Position numbers and translations under genes: made by a program
The notes under the pieces: generated by a model
Seen by the model: the letters and a program-made list of their open reading frames with translations, nothing else
What the model was told of the DNA's origin: nothing
Database searches by the model: none
DNA from: CAZHCG01 sp046484285
GTDB taxonomy: Bacteria > Myxococcota_A > Polyangia > JAAYKL01
Direction: 5' to 3'
DNA length: 49,472 nt
NCBI GenBank assembly: GCA_046484285.1
Contig: JAWOBP010000068.1
Span: 1 to 49,472, forward strand
In this document: piece after piece, positions 24,381 to 33,287 of the stretch
Layout: the number at the start of each line of letters is the position of its first letter
How positions within the stretch are numbered: position 1 is the first letter of the stretch

Positions 24381-26336
24381 TTGAGGTCTGCGATCTTGAT
24401 CGCCCTGAGCATCGCGGCAGGGTTGGCGGATGCTTCGCCCGCGCGAGCCGAGGATTTCCCCGACGCCGGCGTGCCGTCGGAGACGGACGATCATTCGCTC
24501 GACGACGATGCGGAAACGCAAGGAGACGTAGACGAAAGCCAGCCGAGCTTCCCGGCCGACTTTCCGGTCGTCGATCCCGCCTACGAGACGACAGTCAGCG
24601 CCAGACGACCGATCGCGCGGGACCGCACCCAGGACGATTTCGAGGTCGACGGAGATCGCTTGAGGGACAGCGCTCGCGCCAGCACGCTCGAGGCCCTTTC
24701 CCAGCAGAACGCGGGCGTATACGTGCCGGGACGCGGATCGTTTCACGGTGTGGCCAACGGCGCGACCGGCGGCATCTACATCCGTGGCCTGGGCGGAAGC
24801 CCCAACACGCAGGTTCTGGTAGTCGAGGACGGCGTCCCGGACTACATGGGGATCTTCGGCCATCCGATTCCAGATGCATACGTTCCTTTTTTGATCGACG
24901 AAGCGCTGGTGATCAAGGGCGGCGACTCGGTGCTGTACGGCAGCAACGCGATGGGCGGCGTGGTGGTGCTGCGCAACCGCTGGCGCGATGCGGAGGGATT
25001 CGAGGTCCTCAACGACACGGCCTACGGCAGCTACTCGACCGTGCGGGAGACGGCCTCGTTGCTCGGCAGGACCGGTGGCCTGGACCTGGCGGGGGCGTTT
25101 CACGCGGTCAGCACCGACGGGCACAGAGACGGCGCCGGGGGGAACGAGATCGTCGGACATCTGGCCGCCCGGTACCGCTTCGCACCCGGGCTCAGGCTCA
25201 CTGCGAGGAACAAGGTCGTCCACCTGGACGGCGCCGATCCGGGTCCGGTGACTCACCCCCATGCCGGACATTGGTACGACGTGTGGAGAAACAACACGTC
25301 GCTGCAACTCGAATGGAAACGAGAGCCGATGCGCTTGACCGTCACCCCCTTTCTCAACCTAGGAGTCCACCGCCTCTACGACGGCTTCTTCTCCCGGGAC
25401 TATCTCACCGGTGGCAACGCCGAGATCGAGCTAAGGCTCCATTCGACGACCCGGCTCCTGCTCGGGCTCGGTGGTCGGCACGTGGACGGACGGGTGGAGA
25501 ACCGCGTCGACGAAGAGCGCACACCGGTGCAGGGGCTGACCGACCTGTCGGCCTACGGACAGATCACATTCCGGCCCGTGTCGCAGCTGTCGATTGTCAC
25601 CGGTGCCCGCTTCCTCAACAGCCTCACCTACGGACCCGTGCTGCTGTACAAGGGCGGCGTCCGCTGGAACGTCTACCGGGGCCTCTACGCCCGCACGCGG
25701 ATCGCCCGCAACTTCCGCCAGCCGACGATCCGCGAGCTATACCTGCCGTTCCCGACGGCAAACCCGGATCTGCGTCCCGAATACTCGCTGAACTGGGACT
25801 TCGGCCTGGGCTACGAGGCCGAGCACTTCGAGCTCTCGTGCAGCGGCTATCGTACCCAGTCGGACGACATGATCCGGTACTTCGGCGCCTGGCCTACGGC
25901 GGAGGTGGTCAACATCGACAAGATCGTCATGTGGGGCGTCGAGGGGCGAGCGGGCGTGCGTAATCTCGGACCGATCTCGGTGTTCGCCAGCGGCGACTGG
26001 CGGGACGTCGGTCGATACACGCGCCAGAATCCGCAGGCCAAGCTCGACTTCACCCTCGAGGCGAGTCACGAGTTCGCCCCGCACTTCGTCGGCGGCAGCC
26101 TGACCGGAGAGTGGGTCCACGGACTCTACATGTCCAACTACGGCCGCGACCCGCTCGATGATCCCTTTGCCATGAACCTGACCTTCCGCTATCGCTACAC
26201 CTCTCTGGAGCGGGGATTCACCCTCGAACCCCGCCTCTTCTTGCGCAACTTCCTCGACAGGCGCTACGCCTTCGTCGAGGGTTATCCCATGCCCGGCTTC
26301 AACGTTCTCGCCGGGTTGAAGGTGGGGCTGCCATGA
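24381..26336 (+). CDS. TonB-dependent outer-membrane receptor
   Basis: 651 residues. TTG 24381 is chosen because AGAGGTGG (24367-24374) lies 6-8 bp before it and a clean signal peptide follows (cleavage after SPARA, residue 23); no ATG or GTG fits. An acidic linker is followed by a plug domain at about 70-195: TVSARRP as TonB-box-like start, GGIYIRGLGGSPNTQVLVVEDGVP, then IKGGDSVLYGSNAMGGVVVL. The 22-strand barrel region ends in an aromatic-rich strand (GFNVLAGLKVGLP). THPHAGHWY around residue 292 is a His cluster of the kind seen in metal or heme ligands. It imports a ligand too large or rare for porins, using TonB energy; substrate unknown. It overlaps the next gene (ATGA). Confidence 0.9.
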   Translation: MRSAILIALSIAAGLADASPARAEDFPDAGVPSETDDHSLDDDAETQGDVDESQPSFPADFPVVDPAYETTVSARRPIARDRTQDDFEVDGDRLRDSARASTLEALSQQNAGVYVPGRGSFHGVANGATGGIYIRGLGGSPNTQVLVVEDGVPDYMGIFGHPIPDAYVPFLIDEALVIKGGDSVLYGSNAMGGVVVLRNRWRDAEGFEVLNDTAYGSYSTVRETASLLGRTGGLDLAGAFHAVSTDGHRDGAGGNEIVGHLAARYRFAPGLRLTARNKVVHLDGADPGPVTHPHAGHWYDVWRNNTSLQLEWKREPMRLTVTPFLNLGVHRLYDGFFSRDYLTGGNAEIELRLHSTTRLLLGLGGRHVDGRVENRVDEERTPVQGLTDLSAYGQITFRPVSQLSIVTGARFLNSLTYGPVLLYKGGVRWNVYRGLYARTRIARNFRQPTIRELYLPFPTANPDLRPEYSLNWDFGLGYEAEHFELSCSGYRTQSDDMIRYFGAWPTAEVVNIDKIVMWGVEGRAGVRNLGPISVFASGDWRDVGRYTRQNPQAKLDFTLEASHEFAPHFVGGSLTGEWVHGLYMSNYGRDPLDDPFAMNLTFRYRYTSLERGFTLEPRLFLRNFLDRRYAFVEGYPMPGFNVLAGLKVGLP

Positions 26337-26884
26337 CAGCACGTCTCTCGGCCCGCGAGCTGGCCTTTTGCGGCTTGTTCGGAGCGGCGGCCCTGCTGCT
26401 TCCCGTGATCTTCCACGTGTTGCACCTGGGTCACATCTTCATGCCGATGTACCTTCCGCTGGTGGCGTTGGCCTACTTCGTGCGTCCGCTGGCAGCGGCG
26501 TCGACGGCGATTGTCACCCCGCTGTTGTCCGGAGCGGTCACGGGGATGCCGTCTTTTTTTCCGCCCGTTGCTGTTTTCATGTCGCTGGAGCTGGCCGTGA
26601 TGGCCGCGCTGATCTCATGGACGTGCACGCGTTGGCCTCGGGTCAACGAGTGGCTCGTGCTCATCCCGACGCTGATCCTGGGAAGAGCGCTCTACGTCGG
26701 GCTCGTCTATCTCTTTTCTCTCTTTATCGACCTGCCCGCCGGGTTCATGGCAGGGTTGTCGTTCCTGAGCGGCTGGCCGGGGATCGTCCTGATGGTTTTG
26801 TTGGTGCCGGTCATCGCCAGGACCGGCAGGCCCGCCAGGCAGCGCGTGGCGCGTTCGGGGAAAGGGATTGTGAATGAACGTTGA
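26333..26884 (+). CDS. ECF transporter substrate-binding (S) component
   Basis: 183 residues, about six hydrophobic helices, the size and look of ECF S components. The N-terminus ARELAFCGLFGAAALLLP has the small-residue AxxxA-type face that contacts EcfT. The loop HVLHLGHIFMPMYLP near residue 26-40 is His/Met-rich and precedes ALAYFVRP. GMPSFFPPVAVFMSLEL lies near 64-80. S components bind the substrate from the periplasmic side and topple in the membrane. I do not recognise the substrate family; the His cluster could mean a metal or metal chelate. It starts inside the receptor stop and overlaps the methyltransferase start by 11 bp. Confidence 0.8.
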   Translation: MTARLSARELAFCGLFGAAALLLPVIFHVLHLGHIFMPMYLPLVALAYFVRPLAAASTAIVTPLLSGAVTGMPSFFPPVAVFMSLELAVMAALISWTCTRWPRVNEWLVLIPTLILGRALYVGLVYLFSLFIDLPAGFMAGLSFLSGWPGIVLMVLLVPVIARTGRPARQRVARSGKGIVNER

Positions 26885-27494
26885 AGCGAAAGTGGAGTTC
26901 TTCGATGGGATCGCGGAGAAGTGGGACGACTGGGAGGACTTGGAGGTCGTCGCCGGGAGGCTCTCTCGCGGCCTCGACGAGTTGGGAGTCACCTCGGGCG
27001 AGACCGTCGTCGACGTAGGCTGCGGTACGGGGAACCTGACCCGCGCCCTGCTGGACAGGCTCTCCTCGGGCGACGGGCGCGTGGTGGCGATCGATATTTC
27101 CTCGGCGATGGTCAAAAAGGCCCGCCAGAAGATCGCGGACTCCCGCGTCGAGTGGCACGTAGGCGGCGCGACGCGCATGCCGATCGACGACAGCTCCGTC
27201 GATCGGGTCATTTGCTTCTCGGTCTGGCCGCACTTCGATGATCCCGACGCGGTGATCGAGGAGATCGACAGAGTTCTTCGTCCCCGCGGCGTGCTGCACG
27301 TCTGGCATCTGTCCTCTCGCGCGACCATCAACGAGATTCACGCCTCGGCCGGCGAGGCGGTGGCGAACGACGTGCTCGTCCCCGCCGCACGGACTGCGCT
27401 GATGCTGGAGGAACACGGTTTCCATCCTTACGAGGTGGTCGACGACGAAGAGCGATACCTCGTGTCGGCGAGAAGAGCATCACGAGACAGATGA
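26874..27494 (+). CDS. Class I SAM-dependent methyltransferase in uptake operon
   Basis: 206 residues, UbiE/Methyltransf_11 type. Motif I is VVDVGCGTGNL (about residues 44-54), the acidic end of strand 2 is VVAIDISSAMV, and motif IV/post-IV is VDRVICFSVWPHFDDP followed by EIDRVLRPRGVLHVWHLSS. All SAM-binding elements are intact. No membrane segment or signal, so it acts in the cytoplasm on a small molecule. It is embedded between the S component and EcfT with overlaps on both sides (11 bp and 4 bp), so its substrate is plausibly the imported ligand or a derivative. That link is inference. Confidence 0.88.
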   Translation: MNVEAKVEFFDGIAEKWDDWEDLEVVAGRLSRGLDELGVTSGETVVDVGCGTGNLTRALLDRLSSGDGRVVAIDISSAMVKKARQKIADSRVEWHVGGATRMPIDDSSVDRVICFSVWPHFDDPDAVIEEIDRVLRPRGVLHVWHLSSRATINEIHASAGEAVANDVLVPAARTALMLEEHGFHPYEVVDDEERYLVSARRASRDR

Positions 27495-28246
27495 AGACAT
27501 CCTGGCACGACATCTGGGGCAGCGCGCGCGGTCCTGTCAAGAGACTCGTCCCGCAAGCACGGCTGATCTGCGGCGTGTCGGTCTTCGCGAGCTGCATGTT
27601 CGCTGCTGTGACACGCTGGGAAGGTGCGGTCGCCATCACGCTCGTGGTCGTCGCCTGGACCGCGTTGGTTCGGCCGCCCATTCCGGTTCTCAGATCGACC
27701 CTGCTTTTCGGGCTCGTCCTGTTTCTTCCCTACTTCCTTCTCGTCCCGTTGATCCGCGACTCGTCGGCCGGCAGGGGCTGGATAGAGGCCCTCGCCGTGT
27801 CCTGGACCGTATTCTTTCGCGGGATGACCGCCATGCTGGTCTCGGTCTGCACGGCGACCGCGCTGTCGGCCAGCGCATTGCGACGAGGGTTGAGCCGTCT
27901 CCCGGTGCCGCGCGTCTTTTCAGCGGTGCTGATCCAGATCGTTCACCAGACGACGAACCTGGTCTACGAAACCCGCCGGATAGCCTCGGCCATCGCCGTG
28001 CGCGGTGGAACGACCGGCTACCTAACCGGGCTGCGGGTGCTGGCGTCACTGCCCCGGGTCTGGTTGCCGCGGGTAGTGGAACGGACCGAACGGGTCGGCG
28101 CCGCCATGGAGCTTCGCGGCTACTGCGAGCTAGATCCGGCGGAGTTGGGCTCTCTTCCCACTGCCTGGAGGGATCGCTCGGCGATCGGTTTGGCCCTGGC
28201 GACCTTGGCGGGGACCGCGGCCCTCCGCATCTGGGGTGGGTTCTGA
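27491..28246 (+). CDS. ECF transporter transmembrane (EcfT/CbiQ-like) component
   Basis: 251 residues with membrane segments at about 22-60, 75-92, 100-125 and near the C-end. The cytoplasmic coupling region carries two Ala-Arg-Gly-like signatures, AIAVRGG and AAMELRGY, which are characteristic of EcfT and dock into the ATPase. It couples ATP hydrolysis to the S component. It overlaps its neighbours by 4 bp and 1 bp. Confidence 0.85.
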   Translation: MKTSWHDIWGSARGPVKRLVPQARLICGVSVFASCMFAAVTRWEGAVAITLVVVAWTALVRPPIPVLRSTLLFGLVLFLPYFLLVPLIRDSSAGRGWIEALAVSWTVFFRGMTAMLVSVCTATALSASALRRGLSRLPVPRVFSAVLIQIVHQTTNLVYETRRIASAIAVRGGTTGYLTGLRVLASLPRVWLPRVVERTERVGAAMELRGYCELDPAELGSLPTAWRDRSAIGLALATLAGTAALRIWGGF

Positions 28247-28938
28247 TGCCGGAAGCGTTGCGCTGCACGAAGGTCACGCTACGACACGAGCCGGACGCAG
28301 CTCCGACACTGTCCGACGTCTCCTTCTCCATGGAAGAGGGCGAGCGCGTGGCCTTGGTCGGGCTCAACGGGGCGGGCAAGACCACGCTGCTGATGTCGCT
28401 CGTCGGACTCGTGCCCCACGAAGGAGAGATCGAGATTTGCGGAAAACCGCTCGAGCGCCGGAGCATCGTAGAGATCCGCCGCAAGATCGGGTTCCTGTTC
28501 AACGTGCCCGAGGACCAGCTCCTCTTTCCCAGGGCGATCGAGGACGTCGCCTTCGGCCCGCTCCAGGCGGGGAGGAGCCGGGAAGAGTCGTTCGATCTGG
28601 CGGAAAAGGCCCTGGAGAGCCTCGGTGTGGGCAAGCTCGGAGATACGCCCCTGCATCACCTGTCCCACGGTCAAAAGCAACGGGTCGCGCTGGCCGGCGC
28701 GCTGGTGACCGAGCCCTCTTTGCTCCTGCTGGACGAGCCGACCGCCGGCCTCGATCCTCCCGGCAAGCTCGAGCTCGCGGAGCTGCTTTGCGTGCAGACC
28801 TCCGCCCAGCTGATCGCCACCCACGATCTGGACTTCGCCGATTCGGTCTGCTCGCGCATCATTTTGATCGAGGGGGGGACTGTCGCCGAGTCGTCGGTGA
28901 GCACAACGGAAATCAGATCCCATTGGAAGATGATGTGA
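28246..28938 (+). CDS. ECF transporter ATP-binding (EcfA) component
   Basis: 230 residues with a full ABC ATPase set: Walker A GLNGAGKTTL, Q-loop FNVPEDQLLFPRAIEDVAFGP (a typical Cbi/Ecf wording), signature LSHGQKQRVAL, Walker B LLLLDEPTAGLD and H-loop IATHDLDF. Only one ATPase is encoded, so it would act as a homodimer, as in dedicated (group I) ECF systems. It is the last gene of the operon; 69 bp separate it from the convergent tgt, with no clear terminator hairpin. Confidence 0.93.
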   Translation: MPEALRCTKVTLRHEPDAAPTLSDVSFSMEEGERVALVGLNGAGKTTLLMSLVGLVPHEGEIEICGKPLERRSIVEIRRKIGFLFNVPEDQLLFPRAIEDVAFGPLQAGRSREESFDLAEKALESLGVGKLGDTPLHHLSHGQKQRVALAGALVTEPSLLLLDEPTAGLDPPGKLELAELLCVQTSAQLIATHDLDFADSVCSRIILIEGGTVAESSVSTTEIRSHWKMM

Positions 28939-29007
28939 GCACCCTGTCGATGCTCGTGGAGATATAGAGAAAAGTTTTCGGGGGTATGGGCGTTTCGAGT
29001 TCAACCT

Positions 29008-30129
29008 TCAACGCTGGTTCAGCGCTTCTTCCGGAGCCAGCCAACCCGAGATGAAGGCGTCCAGCTCGCCAGCGGCGATCGCCTTTCTGGCGCCGCGCAT
29101 CATCTCTCCGTAGTGATGCAGGTTGTGCACGGTCATCAGCCGCGCGGCGAGCATCTCTCCGCTCAGGTAGAGGTGGCGCAGGTAGCGGCGGTCGAAGCGC
29201 TTGCAGCAGGGGCACTCGCAGGCGGGATCGAGGGGCAGAGGATCCTCGGCCCAGCGGGCCTGCTTGATGCTGATCCTCCCGCCGCGGACGAACGCCTGGC
29301 CGTTGCGCGCGTTGCGGGTCGGCATCACGCAGTCGAACATGTCGATCCCCGAGCGCACGGCCGCCAGGATGTCCTCGGGCCTGCCGACGCCCATCAGGTA
29401 GCGCGGGCGCTCGTTCGGCATGCGGTGCGCGACCGCCTCGAGCACGCGGTACATCTCCTCGCTCGGCTCGCCGACGGACAGCCCTCCCAGCGCCAGGCCC
29501 TGGAACGGCAGGGCGGACAGCTCCTCGATCTGCGCCAGCCGCAAGTCCTCGCGAGTGCCTCCCTGCGCGATCCCGAACAGCGCCTGCCCGGCGGGACGCT
29601 CGACCTCCAGCGCGCGCCGCGCCCAGACCGCGGTCCGATCCGCGGCGCGCGCCAGCCGCTCGCGGTCCGCCCCTCCCGGCGGGCACTCGTCGAGCGTCAT
29701 CGCGATCTCGGATCCCAGGGCGCCCTGGATTTCGATCGCCCGCTCTGGGGTCAGCTCGATCCGCGTCCCGTCGATGTGCGAGGAGAAGACCGCGCCCTCG
29801 TCGTCGATCCGGACCCGCTCGCCGAGGCTGAAGATCTGGAAGCCGCCCGAGTCGGTCAGCGTCGGGCCTTCCCATCCCATGAAGCGCGCCAGCCCGCCGG
29901 CGCGGCGGACCAGCTCTGGCCCGGGGCGCAGCATCAGGTGGTAGGTGTTGCCCAGCACGATCGAGGCTCCGCTGGCCCGCACCTCGTCGGGGTCTAGCGC
30001 CTTGACTGCGGCCCGGGTCCCGACCGGCATGAACGCCGGAGTCGGCGCCTTTCCCCGCGGCGTGCGCAGCGTGCCGCTCCGCGCCCGGCCGTCGACCGCC
30101 TCGATCGAAAAGGAGAAGCCGTCGCTCAT
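29008..30129 (-). CDS. tgt: Queuine tRNA-ribosyltransferase
   Basis: 373 residues from ATG 30129 (AAAGGA upstream), the family's normal length. It exchanges guanine for preQ1 at tRNA position 34. Visible motifs: DSGGFQIFSL with the general-base Asp, TLDECPPGG, QGG region FGIAQGG, the nucleophile region MFDCVMPTRNARNG, and the zinc-binding CECPCCKRFDRRYLRHL set near the C-end. It overlaps the queA stop by 4 bp (ATGA), so both queuosine genes are coupled. Confidence 0.96.
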   Translation of the reverse strand: MSDGFSFSIEAVDGRARSGTLRTPRGKAPTPAFMPVGTRAAVKALDPDEVRASGASIVLGNTYHLMLRPGPELVRRAGGLARFMGWEGPTLTDSGGFQIFSLGERVRIDDEGAVFSSHIDGTRIELTPERAIEIQGALGSEIAMTLDECPPGGADRERLARAADRTAVWARRALEVERPAGQALFGIAQGGTREDLRLAQIEELSALPFQGLALGGLSVGEPSEEMYRVLEAVAHRMPNERPRYLMGVGRPEDILAAVRSGIDMFDCVMPTRNARNGQAFVRGGRISIKQARWAEDPLPLDPACECPCCKRFDRRYLRHLYLSGEMLAARLMTVHNLHHYGEMMRGARKAIAAGELDAFISGWLAPEEALNQR

Positions 30130-31181
30130 TTTCCGGATCCTTTCCGCGGCAGCACCAGCATCGCGTCGCCGTAGCTGTAGAAGCGGAAACGCTCTCGCAC
30201 CGCGCGGCGGTAGGCCTCCAGCAGGCGCTCGCGGCCGGCCAGCGCGGCCACCAGGCACAGCAGGGTCGAGCGCGGCAGGTGGAAGTTGGTCAGCAGGCCG
30301 TCGACGACGCGGAAATCGAACGGCGGCGCGATGAACAGCTCGGTAAGGCCCCGATCCGCCTCGAGCCGACCGCGCTCCAACACCAGGCCCTCCAGCGCGC
30401 GGACCACGGTGGTGCCGACCGCGATCACCGCTCGGCCCTCGTCCCGCGCGCGCCGGATCGCGGCCGCCTCCTTTGCACCGACGCTGTAGGCCTCGGCGTC
30501 CATGCGGTGATCCTCCAGCTCGTCGGTCGCGATCGGCCGGAAGGTCCCGGGCCCCACGTGCAGGGTGACGAATGCCAGCTCGTGCCCTTTTCCGGCGATC
30601 TCCTCCAGCAGCTCGGAGCCGAGGTGCAGGCCGGCCGTGGGCGCGGCCACCGAGCCGTCCTCGCGGGCGAAGACGGTCTGGTAGCGCTCCCGGTCGTCCC
30701 GCTCCGGCGCGCGCCGGATGTAGGGCGGGAGGGGAACCTCGCCGAGCCGATCCACGCGTCGTCGGAAGACCGCGGATCCTTCCCTTGTCTCCAACGTCAG
30801 GTAGCCGCCTTCCGAGCGTTCGATGATTTCGGCCTCGACACCGAGGAGATCGAGGCGATCTCCGATTCTCAGCGGGCGGTTGGCGCGCGCCATCGCCCGC
30901 CAGCGACAGCTGTTCGCGCCCGCCTCCAGCTCCCGCACCAGCAGCACCTCGACCGCGCCGCCGGTGGGACGCCGCGCGCGCAGGCGGGCCGGGATCACGC
31001 GGCTGTCGTTGGCCACCAGCAGCGCGCCTTCGGGCAGCAGCTGCGGGAGATCGGCGATTCGCGCCAGCAGCTCGTCCCCTTGCGGCGGAAGCACCATCAA
31101 CCGTCCGCCGTCGCGTTGCGCCGGCGGCCGCTGGGCGATCAGCTCGCCGGGGAGATCGTAGTCGAAAAGAGAGGTTCTCAC
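30126..31181 (-). CDS. queA: S-adenosylmethionine:tRNA ribosyltransferase-isomerase
   Basis: 351 residues from GTG 31181. The open frame continues upstream to 31796, but that part lies inside the kinase gene, and QueA proteins start with this TSLFDYDLPGELIAQRP wording. Further family motifs: NDSRVIPARL, SVAAPTAGLH, FVTLHVGPGTF, RMDAEAY, GTTVVRALE and TNFHLPRSTLL. It builds epoxyqueuosine from preQ1-tRNA and SAM. The start overlaps the kinase stop (GTGA), implying co-translation in the four-gene transcript 35375-29008. Confidence 0.96.
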   Translation of the reverse strand: MRTSLFDYDLPGELIAQRPPAQRDGGRLMVLPPQGDELLARIADLPQLLPEGALLVANDSRVIPARLRARRPTGGAVEVLLVRELEAGANSCRWRAMARANRPLRIGDRLDLLGVEAEIIERSEGGYLTLETREGSAVFRRRVDRLGEVPLPPYIRRAPERDDRERYQTVFAREDGSVAAPTAGLHLGSELLEEIAGKGHELAFVTLHVGPGTFRPIATDELEDHRMDAEAYSVGAKEAAAIRRARDEGRAVIAVGTTVVRALEGLVLERGRLEADRGLTELFIAPPFDFRVVDGLLTNFHLPRSTLLCLVAALAGRERLLEAYRRAVRERFRFYSYGDAMLVLPRKGSGK

Positions 31182-33250
31182 TTGACGGTGATCTGGTAGG
31201 GAGCCATCAGCGTCGACTCGGCCGGGCGATCCATCACCTGGACGCTCCTGATCGCCCTCAGGACGAAGCAGACCGGGCCGGGTCCCTCTGGAATCGCTGC
31301 GGTCAACCCCCGGCCGGTTCCCTGCTCCTCGACGACTCGTTCCTCGTTCCAGGGGCCGAGCAGAAAGCCGAGCTGGATCTGCATCTCCGGAATCGGGGTG
31401 ACAGTCACGGAGCTCGCCCTGGCGCTGGCCGGCAGGCAGTACCAGTCGATGTCGTCGAAGACCTCGATCACCCCGTTCTTGATCTCGCCGACCCGGATCG
31501 GGCTGGCCTGGGAACGAGTGTCGTTGGGCTCTATTTCGAAGAACTCGGGAGCGTACGCCTGGTACGATACCGTGTAGGCCGCCTGGGCGAAGCTGCTGGG
31601 CGGCACGCCGGGACGGCGCATCTCTTGCAGCATCAGGTAGACCTCCGGAATCTCGATGCGCAGCGGCGGGATCGACTCTCCGCCCCCCTGGCCGTTGCGG
31701 TCGACCCGCGCCAGGGGATCTTCCTGCGACGGATCGACCAGCTGCAAGCCTATATCGAGACCGGGCACGCCGCTCACGTCGACTTGCAGCCCCCACGCTC
31801 CCCCTGCTGGATCAGGCGAGTTCAGCCGGTACCAGTCCACGTCCTGCTGGCCGGCCGACTTGGAGATCGTTCCGGCCAGCCGGACTCCCGCCGCGAGCGG
31901 ATCCGCTGTCGCCGGGGAGTCGTTGGGCTCGGTCTCGGCGTTCGCCAGGCTGTCGTCGGCGCCGTGAACGAACAGCGCCCAGTAGACGCAGGCGGCGATC
32001 GCGGCCGCGGCCAGCAGCGAGAGGGACACGGTCGTGACGACCCGCTTGCGCCTCAGGCGTTTTTCGAAGTGGATCACGTCCTCGCGGGTTCCCAGCGTCA
32101 CCTCGCGAGCGCCGACGGTCACCGTCGAAGGCCGGGTGCTCCGCTGCGGCGCCTCGGCTTCGGTCGCGACCGAGGGCGCCGGGAACTGGGTGGCCGGAGT
32201 CGCATCGTCGGCCGTTTCCCCCTTTTCCGCCGCCCCGCTCGTATTCGGAATCCCATCTCCTCCCGAGAGCCGCCGGTGCTGCGATTCCGGATCGAGGCGC
32301 ACGGCCAGCTCCGCCAGCTCCTGGCGCATCTCCTCGGCGGACGCATAGCGGTCGTCCGGAGTCTTGGCCATCGCCCGCAGCACGATCCGGTCGGCCTCGG
32401 GCGGGATTGCCCGCTGGGGAAAGCGCCGGGAGGGAGGGTCGATTTTCTCCGTGAGGTGCTTGGTAAGCACGCCCATCGGCGTGTCGGCGGAGAACGGCGT
32501 CTCGCCGGTCAGCAGCTTGTACATCACCGCTCCCAGCGAGTAGACATCCGAGCGCGCGTCGACGCCCTCGCCGCGGATGTGCTCGGGCGCCATGTAGTAC
32601 GGCGTGCCGACCAGGTTTCCCTCCTTGGTGATCTTGGTCGCGTCGCGCACGTCGCGCAGCTTGGCCAGCCCGAAGTCGAGCACCTTGACGAAGTCCGGGT
32701 AGTCGTACTGTTGGGAAACCAGGATGTTCTCCGGCTTGATATCGCGGTGGACTATCCCCTTGTCGTGGGCCTCGATCAACGCCGAGCAGACCTGCACCAG
32801 CACGTGGGCGACCCGCGCCGCGGGCATCGGCCCTTCAATGCGCAGCACCTCGGCCAGATCGCGGCCTTCGATGTACTCCATCACCAGGTACATCATTCCC
32901 TGGTGGGAGCCGAAGTCGAAAACCGAGACGGTGTTGAGGTGGGTCAGGCGGCTGACGGCCTCGGCCTCGAGGCGGAACCGCCTGGCGACCTCCTGATCCT
33001 GGCCGAGCTCTCCGTGGAGCAGCTTCATCGCCATGACCTTGCCCATCTTGACGTGCTCGACGCGGTAGACCGCGCCCATCCCTCCCCTGCCGATCAGGTC
33101 GAGCAAGCGGTAACGGTCGTCGATCACGACCCCGATCAGCGGATCCGCCGCGCGCGCGGGAGCGCCGTCGGTCGCCAGCCGCGTACCGCAGGCACCGCAG
33201 AACGCCACCGGCTCGTCGTAGGTGGTGTGGCAGTTGGGACATTCAATCAA
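31178..33250 (-). CDS. Membrane Ser/Thr protein kinase with zinc ribbon and periplasmic PPC-like domains
   Basis: 690 residues from a TTG start (33250), required to include the zinc ribbon C4-C7...C18-C21. Kinase domain about 46-318: Gly loop GRGGMGAV (54-61), Lys 76, HRDIKPEN (168-173), DFG 192-194, and activation segment with GTPYYMAPE. A Thr/Pro-rich juxtamembrane linker follows, then a membrane helix at about 404-428. Outside are two repeats starting with ETEPNDS and EIEPNDT and containing DVDWYRL / DIDWYCL, the pattern of pre-peptidase C-terminal (PPC) domains. The kinase is catalytically intact. The upstream neighbour has the same C-x2-C-x10-C-x2-C ribbon and repeated threonine motifs and is a plausible substrate. 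Confidence 0.92.
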   Translation of the reverse strand: MIECPNCHTTYDEPVAFCGACGTRLATDGAPARAADPLIGVVIDDRYRLLDLIGRGGMGAVYRVEHVKMGKVMAMKLLHGELGQDQEVARRFRLEAEAVSRLTHLNTVSVFDFGSHQGMMYLVMEYIEGRDLAEVLRIEGPMPAARVAHVLVQVCSALIEAHDKGIVHRDIKPENILVSQQYDYPDFVKVLDFGLAKLRDVRDATKITKEGNLVGTPYYMAPEHIRGEGVDARSDVYSLGAVMYKLLTGETPFSADTPMGVLTKHLTEKIDPPSRRFPQRAIPPEADRIVLRAMAKTPDDRYASAEEMRQELAELAVRLDPESQHRRLSGGDGIPNTSGAAEKGETADDATPATQFPAPSVATEAEAPQRSTRPSTVTVGAREVTLGTREDVIHFEKRLRRKRVVTTVSLSLLAAAAIAACVYWALFVHGADDSLANAETEPNDSPATADPLAAGVRLAGTISKSAGQQDVDWYRLNSPDPAGGAWGLQVDVSGVPGLDIGLQLVDPSQEDPLARVDRNGQGGGESIPPLRIEIPEVYLMLQEMRRPGVPPSSFAQAAYTVSYQAYAPEFFEIEPNDTRSQASPIRVGEIKNGVIEVFDDIDWYCLPASARASSVTVTPIPEMQIQLGFLLGPWNEERVVEEQGTGRGLTAAIPEGPGPVCFVLRAIRSVQVMDRPAESTLMAPYQITVK

Positions 33251-33287
33251 GAGATCACCAATCGATCGCTCTCGAGCGCGACCGACC

